64,000 nt of DNA from Hibiscus mutabilis (Eukaryota > Streptophyta > Magnoliopsida > Malvales > Malvaceae): positions 19,359,254-19,423,253 of the forward strand of contig CM033723.1 of NCBI GenBank assembly GCA_019671005.1, given 5' to 3'. This document shows, in pieces, positions 11,769 to 23,681 of this stretch. How positions within the stretch are numbered: position 1 is the stretch's first letter; each line of letters opens with the position of its first letter. Made by a program: the position numbers and the translations under genes. Under the pieces are notes generated by a model. That model ran no database searches. It was not told the origin of the DNA and was given only the letters and a program-made list of their open reading frames with translations.

Positions 11769-13103
11769 GTCTCTCTCATGTCATATATATAAAATAAATA
11801 AAAATGCACTCATTCACATCACATATATAATAAATAAGTAAAAATGCACTCACCTAGGCCATGCATGATATTAGCCTCACTAAGCTATTTCGATACTTTT
11901 TCTTTTCTTTCTTTTAATCTGGTACCCTTAGCCTCATCAATAATTGTACAGTACCATTTGAACATACATAACAATATTCATGTTAGATTTTTTTAATCTA
12001 ACATTGCTTAACTATACTGTACTAGTATAATTATCCGAATATAAAATATTTCCAATTTTTTTTACTTTTTCCTTTAATAATGCCGAATTTTTCATTATGG
12101 TCCCTAGTGACCATTTTGCACATTTTACAATTTATTCCAGCTGAAATTACAATTATTCAATTATTCAATACCTTTCAGCCACTAACTTTTACCAAAGTGA
12201 CATTTTAATCATTAATTTTACACATAAACTTGTAAACTTGTATCGGATAATTACTCCAACATTTCTATAATTTTTCTCACATTTTCCCTACTTTTAAACC
12301 AAAATTGAATTGGTCCTTGAACTAATCAGAGCTGTCGAAATGATCCCTTGCCATTTTCGTTTCTTGTCAATTCACCCCCTTTGACTCTAATTTCAATTCT
12401 AACTTCATACAACATATTCAAATCATAAAATCTCTTAATCAAAATTTTCATAAAATTTTCCCATTATTCTTCCATGTGGCCGAATTGGTCACTTAGCTTC
12501 TCTAGGCTCATTTTTCATCCAAACAACATTCTAACATGCTCAAATAAATTTTCCAACATATATTCTTCATTTCCAAGAATTAACATTTAAAACCCCAATT
12601 TATTCCTACATGACAAATTTTGGTGTCTAAGCTTTTCAAGGACTTTATTTTAGTCCAAATGCTATAATCAAGCTTCTAAATTCATAATATTTTCAAATCC
12701 ATCACTAGGATAATCTTCATAATATTTCTCTAAATTTCTCCATTTATCCCAAAATGGTCACTTAAAAGACTAATTAAGGATTTTTCATTCTAACATCAAA
12801 ATCAAGCTTCTTATACCATCAATCTTTCATTTTCATCATCAATTTCAAAACCCTAAATAAAATCCCAAATTCTAGGGTTAGGGTTTATGTCTTCAAACAT
12901 GAAATTAATCACAATCTAAGCTTGATTTCATCTCCACAATACTTGATTTACTTAATTAAATCTTCAATCTCAACGTAGAACATTAAACCCTATTTTCTCT
13001 CTCATTAATAACATGAACAGATCTTCAAATTACCATGCAAAATTGCTATCAAAAGAAAGAGCATTAAGCATAGATCTTTTTTTCCAAAGCAACATAGCTT
13101 GAT
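11769..13103 (-). mobile_element. LTR fragment, left half of split LTR
   Basis: Non-coding LTR sequence of the Tekay-type family, the part furthest from the LTR start (minus-strand sense). It joins 17876-19358 across the solo LTR at 13104-17870; the shared TTGAT duplication proves the join. The outer end near 11769 is truncated mid-LTR, in a block (AAATGCACTCACCTAGGCC, 11843-11861) that also occurs at 15117-15135 in the nested LTR. Near 11770-11860 that block is partly duplicated in tandem (~48 bp). Confidence 0.7.
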
Positions 13104-16100
13104 TGTAACACCCTTAACGTATACTCGTAGACCGAATATACATGAAAGATGCTATGAAATCTTTTAAAGAAATCTTGTCTTACATTTTTTTAAAACATTT
13201 TTAGTATTTATTAAAACAACAGTACAATTCAGGGTGAAAACTAGGTTAGTTGCCTAGGCTCTTTCTTGATTTTAAAATCATTGTGCAATAATCGATAAAT
13301 AAAATTTGAAACTGATTAAACATGTTCTATTAACAAATAAATAATTACATGCTCACTAGAGATCATCATAAACTGGAATGACTTACTGATGTTTTGTAGA
13401 TTGTAGCTTGATTAGCATGCTTGACTCCTCTTCAAATATTCCAACTTAACCTACGTGTGGAATAAACACGCGCTAAGTACGAACTTAGCGAGGCAATTAA
13501 ACTTATTTATTTAAACATGAAATGATATAATACAATATGTCATATAAAAGTGCATTTCATGTTTCTCTATAACATGGCAAGTATATCACAATATATATGT
13601 GTCATGTATCATAACTATCATATAATTCATGTTAATATTGTATAACATATTCTCTGTCATGGACATGTTTTCATCATAAATAATTTCTATAGTAGCGTAA
13701 TATAATGAACATGTTTATCATGTATCTCAATCCATAAATTCCATATATCATACTTTCATAATATCATGTATCATGCTTTTATCATGTAAACATTTGCATG
13801 GTATGTATTCTATCATGGTCATACTTTTATTATGCAGTAATTTGCATATACTTCATCATTATCAAGTAAATCATATACATGGCATAGTTCACATACATGG
13901 CATATTTCATACACGTGGCATAATTCGCATGCATGACATGATTTATATATATATATATATATATATGACATACTTCATATACATGGCATAATTCATATAT
14001 ATATGACATAAATTATATATATGGCAGAATCCATATACGTCTCATAATTCATATAAGTGGCATGATTCATATATGTGACGTCATTCATATAAATGACTTA
14101 ATTCATATACATAACATGATTCACATTCATAACATGGTTCATATACGTAACATGATTCATATTCATGGCATGGTCCATTTATATAACATGATTCTCATAC
14201 GTGACATATTTCATTTGCATGACATGATTTTCATACGTGGCATGATTCATATACATAACTTGATTCATTTACATGACATGACTCTTTGACTTGACATAAT
14301 TCATATACATGATTTAATTCATATACATGGCATGATCCGTATTTATGGCATGGTTCATATACATGACATATTTCATATACATGGCATGGTTCAAATTCAT
14401 GACATGATTCACTTACGTGACATGATTCTTTTATTATTGCCCAAAGTATGCTATATGAGATCAAGGTACGCGAGTCTTCGTGAAATGACACTGTAGTGTC
14501 TAACGTTAATGTGAAGATGAGTACGTACTCGGGGACGCACTTTGCTCCCCATAAACATGAAGCACCTCAACAGTGCACTCGGACACAGTGGGCGTGGATC
14601 TCTAGGGTGCATGTGACGTAATCATTTTGTCACAATAACTGTTTAATAACATGAATATGAGGGTCCAGCTGCTAAAGACTCTATGGCATGCCAACTATAC
14701 CATGGACTCTCATACACTATACTTGGGCATTTCTTTCATCATCAACTCAACATCATAATTAATCATATAAGTAGACATTTCATGTTTCATGCTTCATCAT
14801 AAATAGTCATGGCAAACATAGATCATCGTCATTTCTCAAAATAATAATTTATACTTTATATTCCATTTAATCTACCGTTATTGCAACATGTAGTAGCTCA
14901 ACATATTTATATATAAGGCAATAATATTTTTAAATTAAGATCGACTATTTGCTAGTCCTGTCATTATCCATATTTCATGTATGCATAATGTATCATCATT
15001 TATGCAAACAATAATTCGTACTTGGTATTCCATCAAGCTTGCCATGTCGATCAATGCATCATATCATGTATTATAGAGAAATGCAATGCCATTTTCAATG
15101 TAATGCAAACATTTAGAAATGCACTCACCTTGGCCATTTATTAATATGCCTCACTAAGCTCTATTGATCCTTTTCTTTATAGTACCTTGAACCTTCTTTT
15201 GATTCGGATCCAGCTTCATTTATCACATGAATATAAATAAACATTTGTTAGATTCACTTCTAACAATATTTCAATTAACCTATTTAATCATTCAACATAA
15301 ATTTTTTCCATATATTTCTTTCCTTCCTTATACTGTTCAAAAACTCATTTTTGGTCCCTAATGACCATTTTGGTCTTCAAATAATTCCTCCAAGCTTGCT
15401 AACCAACATTGGACACAAAGTGTCTCAATTTCCATTTTCTATTAACTTGCACTACCTTCAAAGATTTACTTCTACAGGGCATAATACATACTGAATCTTA
15501 ATCTCCTTTATACCATAGAAACTAGATTCAATAATGGTTCTAACGGTGTAAGCCACATAAATTAATAAAATCTAAAAAAATATGAAAATTCGTCAAACTC
15601 CCGTTTACAGGGCTGTCCTGACAGAAACTGTTATGTAATTTTTCTGACCTTCATTCGATTAAAAATTGATATCTTTTAACTCGGAACTCGAAATCAGTTT
15701 CCATTTATTGGAAAAGAAACTAGATTCGATAAGCTTTTCAACCATATAAACTAATAACCCAGATTCGATTTGTACGATTTATGGAAAATTTTCAAAGTTG
15801 AATTTTAGTATTGAATTTCGGAACAGACTGCTATTATGTTTTTTGACCTCTCATCACTTAAAAATTCATATCTTTTGATATATGAATCAAAATCAATCAC
15901 CGTTTATTTTAAACGAAACTAGACGAATAAATTATTACATCGATATAAAATTCACCATCTAACCATTTTTTGTAGAATTGATGGTAAATTTTTAAACTTA
16001 CTGCCAAATCCAGTTTTCTACACAACTTCCATTAATAACTTCGAACTTTATACTAATTTCTCCTTACTTTTTTATTTGTCAATTTGAACCCCTTACTTGA

Positions 16101-17870
16101 TTCAAACCACTAATGTGTCACTTTCTTCACCAAATAATTATTCAAAAATAATTCGCTCCAATTTTTCCTTCTTTACGAAATAGTCACTAAAAATGCAAAG
16201 ATAAGGATTCAAGCTTATTAACTTTTCAATTTAGTCCTCAGATCAACATTACTATCTTAGTTCCATAATTATAACTAAAATTCAGATTTAATCCTTCTCT
16301 AAAACCTCATATCCTAATTGGTCACTTAACTTTGACAATTTGTCAAAATGGTCAACAATTCGATTCAACATCGGTTTAACATTCTAACTTCAATTTCACA
16401 TCTCCAACTTCAATAATAACATAAATACACTTCAAAATCATAAAAATTCAGATTAGTCCTCTAACTTTCAGAATTGCCAAAATGGTCCATATACCTTTAA
16501 TTTAGGATTTTGCTTCGAAATAACAGATTCAAGCTTACTAGATCATTTATCCAACATCACAAACCCCAAATCAAACTTGAATCCATAAACCCTAATCAAC
16601 TTTATACAAACTAAAATATGTAGGGTTTAAATTTTAGCTCAATAACATAGTTTTATAATCATAACAACTTAAATTTCCTCATGAAATCATAAAATTCCAA
16701 AAGCCCTAAACTTTTCCCATAAACCCTAATTTCTTCTCATGCAAAATTCTCATCTTCAAATATGTTTTCCATGAATTATTTACACCAAAAGATAGAGCTT
16801 GAAGTGTAGAACAACTTTGTAGTTGAAGAGATTACTTGAAAATTGAGTTTCGGGGCTTGAATCGAACTTGGAAATTTTTCTCTCTTCTCCCCTCTCATTT
16901 TTAAAATTCCATGGATGAAGAATGGTCTTCATCTTTTGTTTTTAATCCAATTTGGCCACTTGTATTGTATAAATGAATTTTAAATTTATTTAAATAGTGA
17001 AATTACTTAAATGCCCTTTTAATCCAACGGTTCAGATTGATCTTATCATTAATCAAGGGCCAAGATTTAATCTTTCATTTTCTTCTTCCAAAATTGTCCT
17101 TTTAACGTTTTAAATATTTCAAAAAATGCCATTGTGGCAAAATGACCAATTTGCCCTCTAACTAGTTTTTACTTACTAGTTTGCCATTCTTGTAAAAATT
17201 CAACTAAGTCTAGTTGGAATCCAATCAACTATAATAAAATATTCATAAAATAGTATTTTATGACTTTTCCATGGCTTTTGGATCAGCCTCTGAATTTCAG
17301 TTCGATTCGATTTCCTAATGTTCATAAAATACTTCTACTACGATTTTACCTTTTCCGAGCTATTGGATTTATTCCGAAAATTCCATATTTTCATATTCGG
17401 GAAATAAACTCTATTATCCCTTAAAACTTCATTTTCCAAGGACTTAGGCTGAATTTTCCTAACTCAGTCTATTATTTCGATAATTATCGAAAATCTTCAT
17501 AGATTAAAATTTCTCTTAGAATTCCTTTATCGATAATCCATATGAATTTTCTCTACTCTTATTGATTCCAAATTATCGATCATAAACACTTTTATGGGAC
17601 CATCTTAGAGGTCACCCATCTTTGTATTTCCCTGGCCTGAGTACGCTTAACAATTTTATTCGATCCAAATTCTATACCTTCTACTGAATCTTAATTCTCA
17701 AAACTGATATCAATGTTCTTATTTCGATCAGATTCACCCTTATACTGAATAAAATCACTTGTTGGGGAAATTTGCACTTTAATCCCCAAACTTTTCCAAT
17801 GTTTATACTTTAACCCCCTAAACTTTCAAAATTTACAATTTAGTCACTAGCCAAAATTTGAGGTATTACA
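13104..17870 (-). mobile_element. Solo LTR of 4.8 kb with perfect TSD
   Basis: Plus-strand ends are TGTAACACCCTTAACG and TTTGAGGTATTACA; perfect TTGAT duplications lie at 13099-13103 and 17871-17875. There is no primer site, polypurine tract or coding region in 4,767 bp, so it is a solo LTR in minus orientation. It carries an 18-bp tandem array (13868-14430), the shared TATGGCATGCCAACTATACC motif at 14683-14702, and AAATGCACTCACCTTGGCC at 15117-15135. It is unusually long for a plant LTR. Confidence 0.85.
13868..14430. repeat. 18-bp tandem array within LTR
   Basis: About 30 degenerate copies of an 18-bp unit close to TTCATATACATGGCATGA. A pure (TA)n run sits at about 13945-13966. Because 18 is a multiple of three, every frame is open over long distances and reads a six-residue repeat rich in H, I and M; this is an artefact and not a protein. 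Confidence 0.88.
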
Positions 17871-17875
17871 TTGAT

Positions 17876-19358
17876 TCTAACTTTGGAGCCTTCAAAAATG
17901 CCTAGGAAAATTTTGTGTATTTTTCCTCTTCTTTTCTCTTGCTTTTAGAAATGTAGGAATGAAGATGACAAATTTTTGTTCATCTTTTTCCTTATTAATG
18001 CCATGTGTATTAATTAAATAAATTTTAAATTCATTTAATTTCTTGATTCCATATAACCCTCCAACTAAAACTTATTTTCTAATTTGTCATCTTGTAAAAG
18101 TAGAACCAAGTCTAGTTAGAATCCAACTATAAACATTAAAATATTCATAAAAATAATATTTTATGAATTTTCAATGGCTTATGGATCTGTCTTTAAAAAT
18201 TATTATAAGATAATCACTTACTAGGATTTTCCATTCTTAGATCTATCGAATCAAATCTTAACTTCTCATAATTCTGATTTCCATAAATAAATATTGTTGA
18301 CATACAAAATATTCCATAATTTTGTGAAAATCAAAATCTTGAAATTTTGACTCGGTCCAATATAGTGATAATTTTACCCGAAATCTTTATCGGATAAAAT
18401 TCTCTTAATAATCCTTTATCAGATATACATACAAAAAATATTAACTCGAATTGATTCCATTTTATCACTCTCAAGTACTGACATAAGACCTTCCCAATAG
18501 GTCACCCATCCTATGCCCTGAGTACGCTTAACTTTGCAGTTCAATCGAAATTAGATATCTTATAGTGCATTTTTATTCTCGGGATCTATATTAGATTTTT
18601 CTCCAAGATCTGTTTAATCCGTGTATAGGATGAAATAATTACTGATAAATTCTCCAAATATCCATAAAATAATATGTTATAACTCGTCCAAAGTCTATGG
18701 AATCATCTCCAAAATTTTTGCTTGATCCGATTTACCGATAAATATAAAAAAATTTATCGGTTACTAAATAAATTCCTTAATCGAAATAAATCATAGGATG
18801 CATCATGAACCGAACTAAAATATTTCCAACACTTGGAAATGACTTTTATAACCTTTCTCTATCATATGGTAAAATTTCATAATTTTTCACTTCGATCTGG
18901 GTGTCCAAATTCCACTTAAACTTTGACTGCAATTTCCAAATAATCGAATTATCAGATCAAACGAGTAATTCCTCATTCGATCCACACCAATGGGTGCTCT
19001 ATCTATTTATGAAATAAAGCACCTAACTTTTGGGAAATTATAACTTTGGTCCTTCAACTTTTCATATTTCAACTTTTACCACCCAAGTTTTAAAAACTTA
19101 TCATTTTGGTCACTAAACTGTAAACTTGAATTCCCATTCAATTTTTCTTGGATTTTAACAAAATTTTGCGAGTATCCTATTTTACTTGTACTCTATCACA
19201 TGATACCTTAAAACCTCAAAAATTTCTTTTCTATAGTCCATAATTGAGAAAATCCTAACTTTTACATTTTTGTCATTTTAGTCACTAAGTAAACTTTAAG
19301 CAATTATCTTAGCACTAAATGACCCTAAAACAGTACTATAAAATTTTGGGGTATTACA
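17876..19358 (-). mobile_element. LTR fragment, right half of split LTR
   Basis: This half contains the LTR start: on the minus strand it begins TGTAATACCCCAAAATTTTA at 19358. Together with 11769-13103 it gives about 2.8 kb of LTR. It was inserted in the gag N-terminus of the Athila-type element: gag text flanks it at 19359 and at 11768. The duplication expected from the right flank (CGATG, 19359-19363) is not present on the left, consistent with truncation there. Confidence 0.7.
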
Positions 19359-19540
19359 CGATGTGCCATCTCTTGAGCTTTTCTTTTTAACCTCCGTAAG
19401 GTTCTTTCAATTTTTGGGTCGCATGGCCAATCTTCCACCAAATGGTGGTTTCTAGGCAAAAACTAGTTAAAATAACTAAATAAAATAAAACAATAAAAGA
19501 AACAAAACAAGTAAAAATCAAAATAATAAATTTTGTCGCA
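19359..19540 (-). pseudogene. Athila-type gag start and leader
   Basis: The minus strand reads from the primer site through a short AT-rich leader into ATGCGACCCAAAAATTGAAAG (about 19426-19406), the gag start, with an in-frame stop after five codons. The text up to 19359 is charged (E, K, R rich), as expected for the gag N-terminus. It then meets the nested LTR; gag resumes at 11768. An earlier frame over the leader is open by chance only. Confidence 0.6.
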
Positions 19541-19559
19541 ATCCCCGATAACGACGCCA
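19541..19559 (-). other. Primer-binding site, tRNA-Asp type
   Basis: The minus strand reads TGGCGTCGTTATCGGGGAT, which matches the complement of the 3' end of plant tRNA-Asp apart from C-to-T changes. tRNA-Asp is the known primer of Athila elements. It defines the minus orientation of the 9.6-19.7 kb element and the 5' LTR end just above it. Confidence 0.8.
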
Positions 19560-19565
19560 AAAACT

Positions 19566-19680
19566 TGTCTACTTTTGCTAACACTTGGCAAATGATTGAA
19601 TATTTAGTGCAAAAGTGCAAGAAAACAATGCCAAGGTGAGTCTTATGCGTGCAAGTATACACAGTCAGCAAGTATACACG
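19566..19680 (-). mobile_element. Athila-type 5' LTR, last ~115 bp
   Basis: Sequence adjacent to the primer site. It shares GCGTGCAAGTATACAC with the Athila-type LTRs at 31871 and 46751 (GTGCAAGTATACACGTCGC and GTGCAAGCGAACACGTCGC). The rest of the LTR is lost at the junction with the next LTR near 19681; the boundary is approximate. Confidence 0.6.
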
Positions 19681-21873
19681 GTGCTACAGTGATTTTCTAG
19701 TAACTAATTACCGTATCGATACGCCATCACCCGTATCGGTACACCCCTTAATCCATTTCCAGAAGCATAAGCCTGTATCGATATGCCATCACCCGTAATG
19801 TCAAATTTTGTTTGGTTTAATCCTATTTTGACCAACTAAATGATGTCCAAACTCAGTGAAATTTTACCAGCAAGTTTATAAGGCTAAAATCTATTACCAT
19901 ACCAAATATTAGGGTTCACTAAATCCGTTTGCCATATTTTATCTAATTTAGGGTGAGTATGCATATAAGCCATTTTAACCACTTTTAACAACTAAGTTTA
20001 AGCCTTTAAACTTATACAAGCCAACCATAATACATACATATCAAAAAGGGTAAGATTGACTTATGCAACACTTATGTCACCATACTAGGAGTCTATAGAG
20101 TTGATATACTTTACTTTATCAACGTAGTGACTTGTCAAAAAACCTCCTCCGGCCCTGATCTTGATCTCAAAACTTCTTAACCTGAAATGCATGGAAGATG
20201 ATTGCATTAGGCATACTTTGCCTAGTGAGGTAGTCATAAACAATGAAATAAACATAAAATGCAATCTAGCATGCTTCCATATTGGCTATGACAACAAAAT
20301 AATGGCATGTAGTTTCAATGGCAACTTAGACATGATCATAAGTCAATATATCAACAATATGCAGTACAATAACAATAACAATAACAATAACAATAGCATT
20401 TCATCTTGTATAACAATAAGCTTTTCCTTGGATCGATATACGGTATTTGGATACACAAATTCCTACGCCGTACCAAAATCAACAGTGGTCTAGTCATCCC
20501 TCCGCCGCACCACAATAAAGGTCGTGGCCTACACATACCAATGAGCTCATGAATTCTATGGCATGCCAATTGTATCCATTACTACTCGAATCCAAGATTC
20601 GATATCAATAGTCCGATAATAGTAATTTCCATAACAATGGATCAATAGCAATAGTTCAATAGTCATTCCTTAACTCAATAATCAATTGCAGTAATTCAAT
20701 GCTTCAATGATTCCAATAACAATAACAATAATGTTACAAACAACGAATAGATGCAATACTTACCAATACTTACCAATATAGCCATCAATGATGTTCTTAT
20801 GAAATAGCTTTATAACACATGGTTAGCAATGCAATAATCGATATTCATAATTTGGAGAAAAGGAACCTAGCCTATTCCTGAGACTCTGACTACACTCACC
20901 TTGAACTCCAAAGCTCCTACGGCTTGCGGATTACTACTCCTTTGTTCTTAGCTTTTGAAGGGGATGATGAACCTTCCTTCTCCAACTCCCGAGCTAGGTA
21001 AAACAAAGGTAGACATTAGAATCGATACTTATGGATTCAAAATTAATATCTAAGCTTAGAAGAGTTTTCAGCCAATAAGACTTCTATGAATTCATGTTTA
21101 AAAAGCTTGGGCTCAACTATGGTCTTCAAGAACTAATTCTTGGAATTAAACTCCAATGGTTCAGGGAATCATAAAATTGTTTGAGGTCTTATACTCACTA
21201 ATCCAAGGGCTATTCAACGATGTAGAGAAATCAAGGAAAGCTTGCTTCAACAAGGGAGGTGCTTGCTTGAGCTAGAGGTTGAAGACAAAAATGAAGGTGC
21301 TTGCTTGTTTTTAGAGAAAGATGAAAGAATATAGCAAAGAAGGGAGGTCTCGGTGGTTACTAATACAAATGTTTTCCAAGCTCTTCAATATCCCTTAAAT
21401 CTACCCACTAGCTTTCCTTTAGCCAAGGAAAAGTAATTATTATTTCTCCTAAAACCAAACCAATTAAAAGGTTTCCTCCAAGAGTATGTAACTATAAATT
21501 ATAATTTCCATTTCCCAACAATTGGATAGCTATCGATTCTATGTCATCCTTTCCTCCAACTTCACAAGGAGTTCACGTGATTGTGTTAAGCAAGGAGGTG
21601 ATTCATTTAAAAAATGGAATAATTACAGGAGTGGTCCTTCAACTTTCTAAAATTCACTCTATTTCCCCAAAACTTTTATTTTTTAAAATTTGGTCACTAA
21701 ATTATTTCTAAGGATTTCAATTAAGTCTAATGTCTTTTAAATTAACCTAATTAGAGTCTAATACAATGTTTTAACCACACAACTTAAGCCAATAAATTAT
21801 TTAAACCTTTTCGATATAGACTTTTTGATCACCGGAACCTAATTCTGACTAGACCGATTTTTGAGGTGTTACA
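19681..21873 (-). mobile_element. Truncated Tekay-type LTR (same subfamily as 23682-26475)
   Basis: On the minus strand the LTR starts TGTAACACCTCAAAAATCGG at 21873. It is collinear with about 24200-26475, for example GAATGCATTAGGCATGCTTTGCC near 20204 and 24714, and CTATGGCATGCCAATTGTATCC at 20555-20576 and 25081-25102. The end that would carry TGTAAC on the plus strand is missing. It has three GTATCGATAC-like palindromes at 19712-19790 and an (ATAACA)n microsatellite at about 20366-20396. Confidence 0.75.
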
Positions 21874-22512
21874 CCTAGGCGTACAATGCTATTTTTGGCA
21901 GAACATTGATACAAAAAGCCAAGATGATAGCAGCCTCATTCTGCCTTTAAGTCAAGTTCCTCACACCTTCAAGTGAAGGATTGATGCAAGCCGGCTAGAA
22001 AGTAGCGAGGTGGTGTCATATTCTGTCCCTCTAATTGGCCTAGACATAATAGGGTCATGACCATGATAGAGAGGGGGCGCAATGCAGTTGAGAGGAATTG
22101 AGGTTAACATTTTGAACAACGTTATGATGAACCTGGAGAGCCTGGATGTAAGAAAGGAAGATCGATGCATCAAGTTAGAGTCAGTAGATAAAATGGAGGA
22201 TGTACAGCTTTACCATGATAAGCCCACAAAAGTCACCAGGATAGCATCAAGATTAGACAAACTTTGTAGAAGAAGGCTAGTGAGGTTACTAAGAGACAAT
22301 GGGGACGTGTTCGCATAGTCCGCTGTGGACATGCCAGGAATAGAATAAAGGATAATCAAATATTCCTTACAGGTTGATCAACCGGTTAGACCAGTCAGGC
22401 AAAAAAGAAGAAAGCTTTCTGAAAAAATGTTCAAGCGATTAGATAGGAAACTTAGAAATTGCTTGCAACAGGGTTCATCCAAGAGGTAAAATACCCCTAG
22501 TGGCTTGCCAAT
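21874..22512 (+). pseudogene. Tat-type pol, protease-RT linker and RT N-terminus
   Basis: Plus-strand pol remnant. The block 22082-22318 ends with ASRLDKLCRRRLVRLLRDNGDVFA, followed after a stop by SAVDMPGIE and then PVRPVRQKRRK: the start of the RT region in Tat-clade elements. Several stops (for example TAG at 22318) and shifts separate the pieces. 21874-22080 shows no clear frame. Confidence 0.75.
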
Positions 22513-23060
22513 ATGGTGATGGTCAAGAAATTAAGCGGGAAGTGGCGAATGTGTGTCGATTTCACTGACCACAACAAGGCTTGTCCCAAGGATATCTTTC
22601 TACTACCTTCGATTGACATATTAGTCGATGCATCGGTTGAGCATAGGTATATGAGCTTCATGGATGCTTTTTTATGCTATAACCAAATAGCGATGGCAGA
22701 GAAAGATAAGGAGAAGACAACCTTCATAACAGAGTATGGCCTTTATTGCTACAAAGTGATCCCTTTAGACTTAAGAACACAGGGGCAAATTACCAACGCT
22801 TGGTCAACAAGATTTTCCATCTTCAGATTAGGAAGAATATGGAAAATTATGTGCACGACATGTTGGCTAAGAAGGCCTGCTTATAATAGCACTTGGTGGA
22901 TTTGTAGGAAGTTTTTTATGTCCTTTGGTTGTATGGAATGAGGTTGATCCCGAGAAGTGTGCTTTTAGGGTAGAAGTGGGAAAATTTCTCAGTTTTTTTA
23001 TTTCAAAATGAGGCATTAAAGCAAACTCGAAAAAGATTAAAGCTATCATGGACTTCGACC
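22513..23060 (+). pseudogene. Tat-type reverse transcriptase
   Basis: RT fingers and palm are clear: KKLSGKWRMCVDFTDHNKAC, then SFMDAFLCYNQIAMAEKDKE and TTFITEYGLYCYKVIP. A frameshift follows near 22780. The catalytic box at 22848-22859 reads YVHD in the next frame instead of YVDD, so the first of the paired aspartates is replaced by histidine. The domain would copy RNA to DNA in a live element; here it is dead by frameshift and by active-site loss. The same strand continues into RNase H. Confidence 0.85.
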
Positions 23061-23681
23061 ACCTACGAACATGAAGGAAATACAAAAACTCAATGGAAAA
23101 GTGGTAGCACTAAACAGATTCATTTCCAGATTAGAGGACAAATGTCTTCCATTTTTCAAGGCTTTAAAAGGACCATTCAAGTGGACAGAGGAGTGCCAAC
23201 AAGCTTTCAACCAGCTGAAGCAGTACTTGATGAGCCCTTCCATGTTGGCCACACCAAAGGAAGAGGATAATATGTACATGTACCTGGCAGCTATCGATGA
23301 GACAGTTACGACTATACTGGTAAAAAGGAGGAAGACGCCCAAAGACCAATTTTTTATGTAAGCAAAGTCCTTCAACCCACAGAGCGAAGGTACACAAGAG
23401 CTGAGAAAATTGTGTTCGTTCTAGTGACAATATCCTGGAAGCTTCGTCATTACTTTCAAGGCCACTAAATGACAATTTCGTTGGATCAACCCCTAAAGGA
23501 TATCTTAAATCGAGTGAATGTGCAGGCTCCGATGCTTAAGTGGGGAATAAAGCTGAGTGAGTTCAAAGTCGACTATCAACCAAGAAAGGAAATCAAAGCA
23601 CAAGTATTTGTAGATTTTGTGGCAGATTGTATGTTCTCTACACCAATAGAGGAACTGCCCCAACAGATTGAAGATGCAAAC
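23061..23681 (+). pseudogene. Tat-type RT thumb and first RNase H
   Basis: 23071-23361 reads EIQKLNGKVVALNRFISR, KCLPFFKALKGPFKW, EECQQAFNQLK and YMYLAAIDETVTTIL: RT connection and the start of RNase H. A stop at 23359 and further shifts follow, then 23469-23681 reads LDQPLKDILNRV, MLKWGIKLSEFKVDYQPR and AQVFVDFVAD, the RNase H end. An LTR is inserted at 23682, in the linker before the second RNase H. Confidence 0.8.

Noticed and set aside
11275..11841. Plus-strand frame of 188 codons
   Set aside because: Antisense to the gag blocks at 11256-11768, which carry the recognisable motifs.
14062..14491. Long open frames rich in H, I, M (plus) and S, C, H, V, E (minus)
   Set aside because: They are produced by the 18-bp tandem array, whose period is a multiple of three; all frames stay open and no start or codon signal is present.
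20366..20396. (ATAACA)n microsatellite as a separate finding
   Set aside because: Ordinary simple repeat within an LTR; also explains the poly-N and poly-YC frames there.
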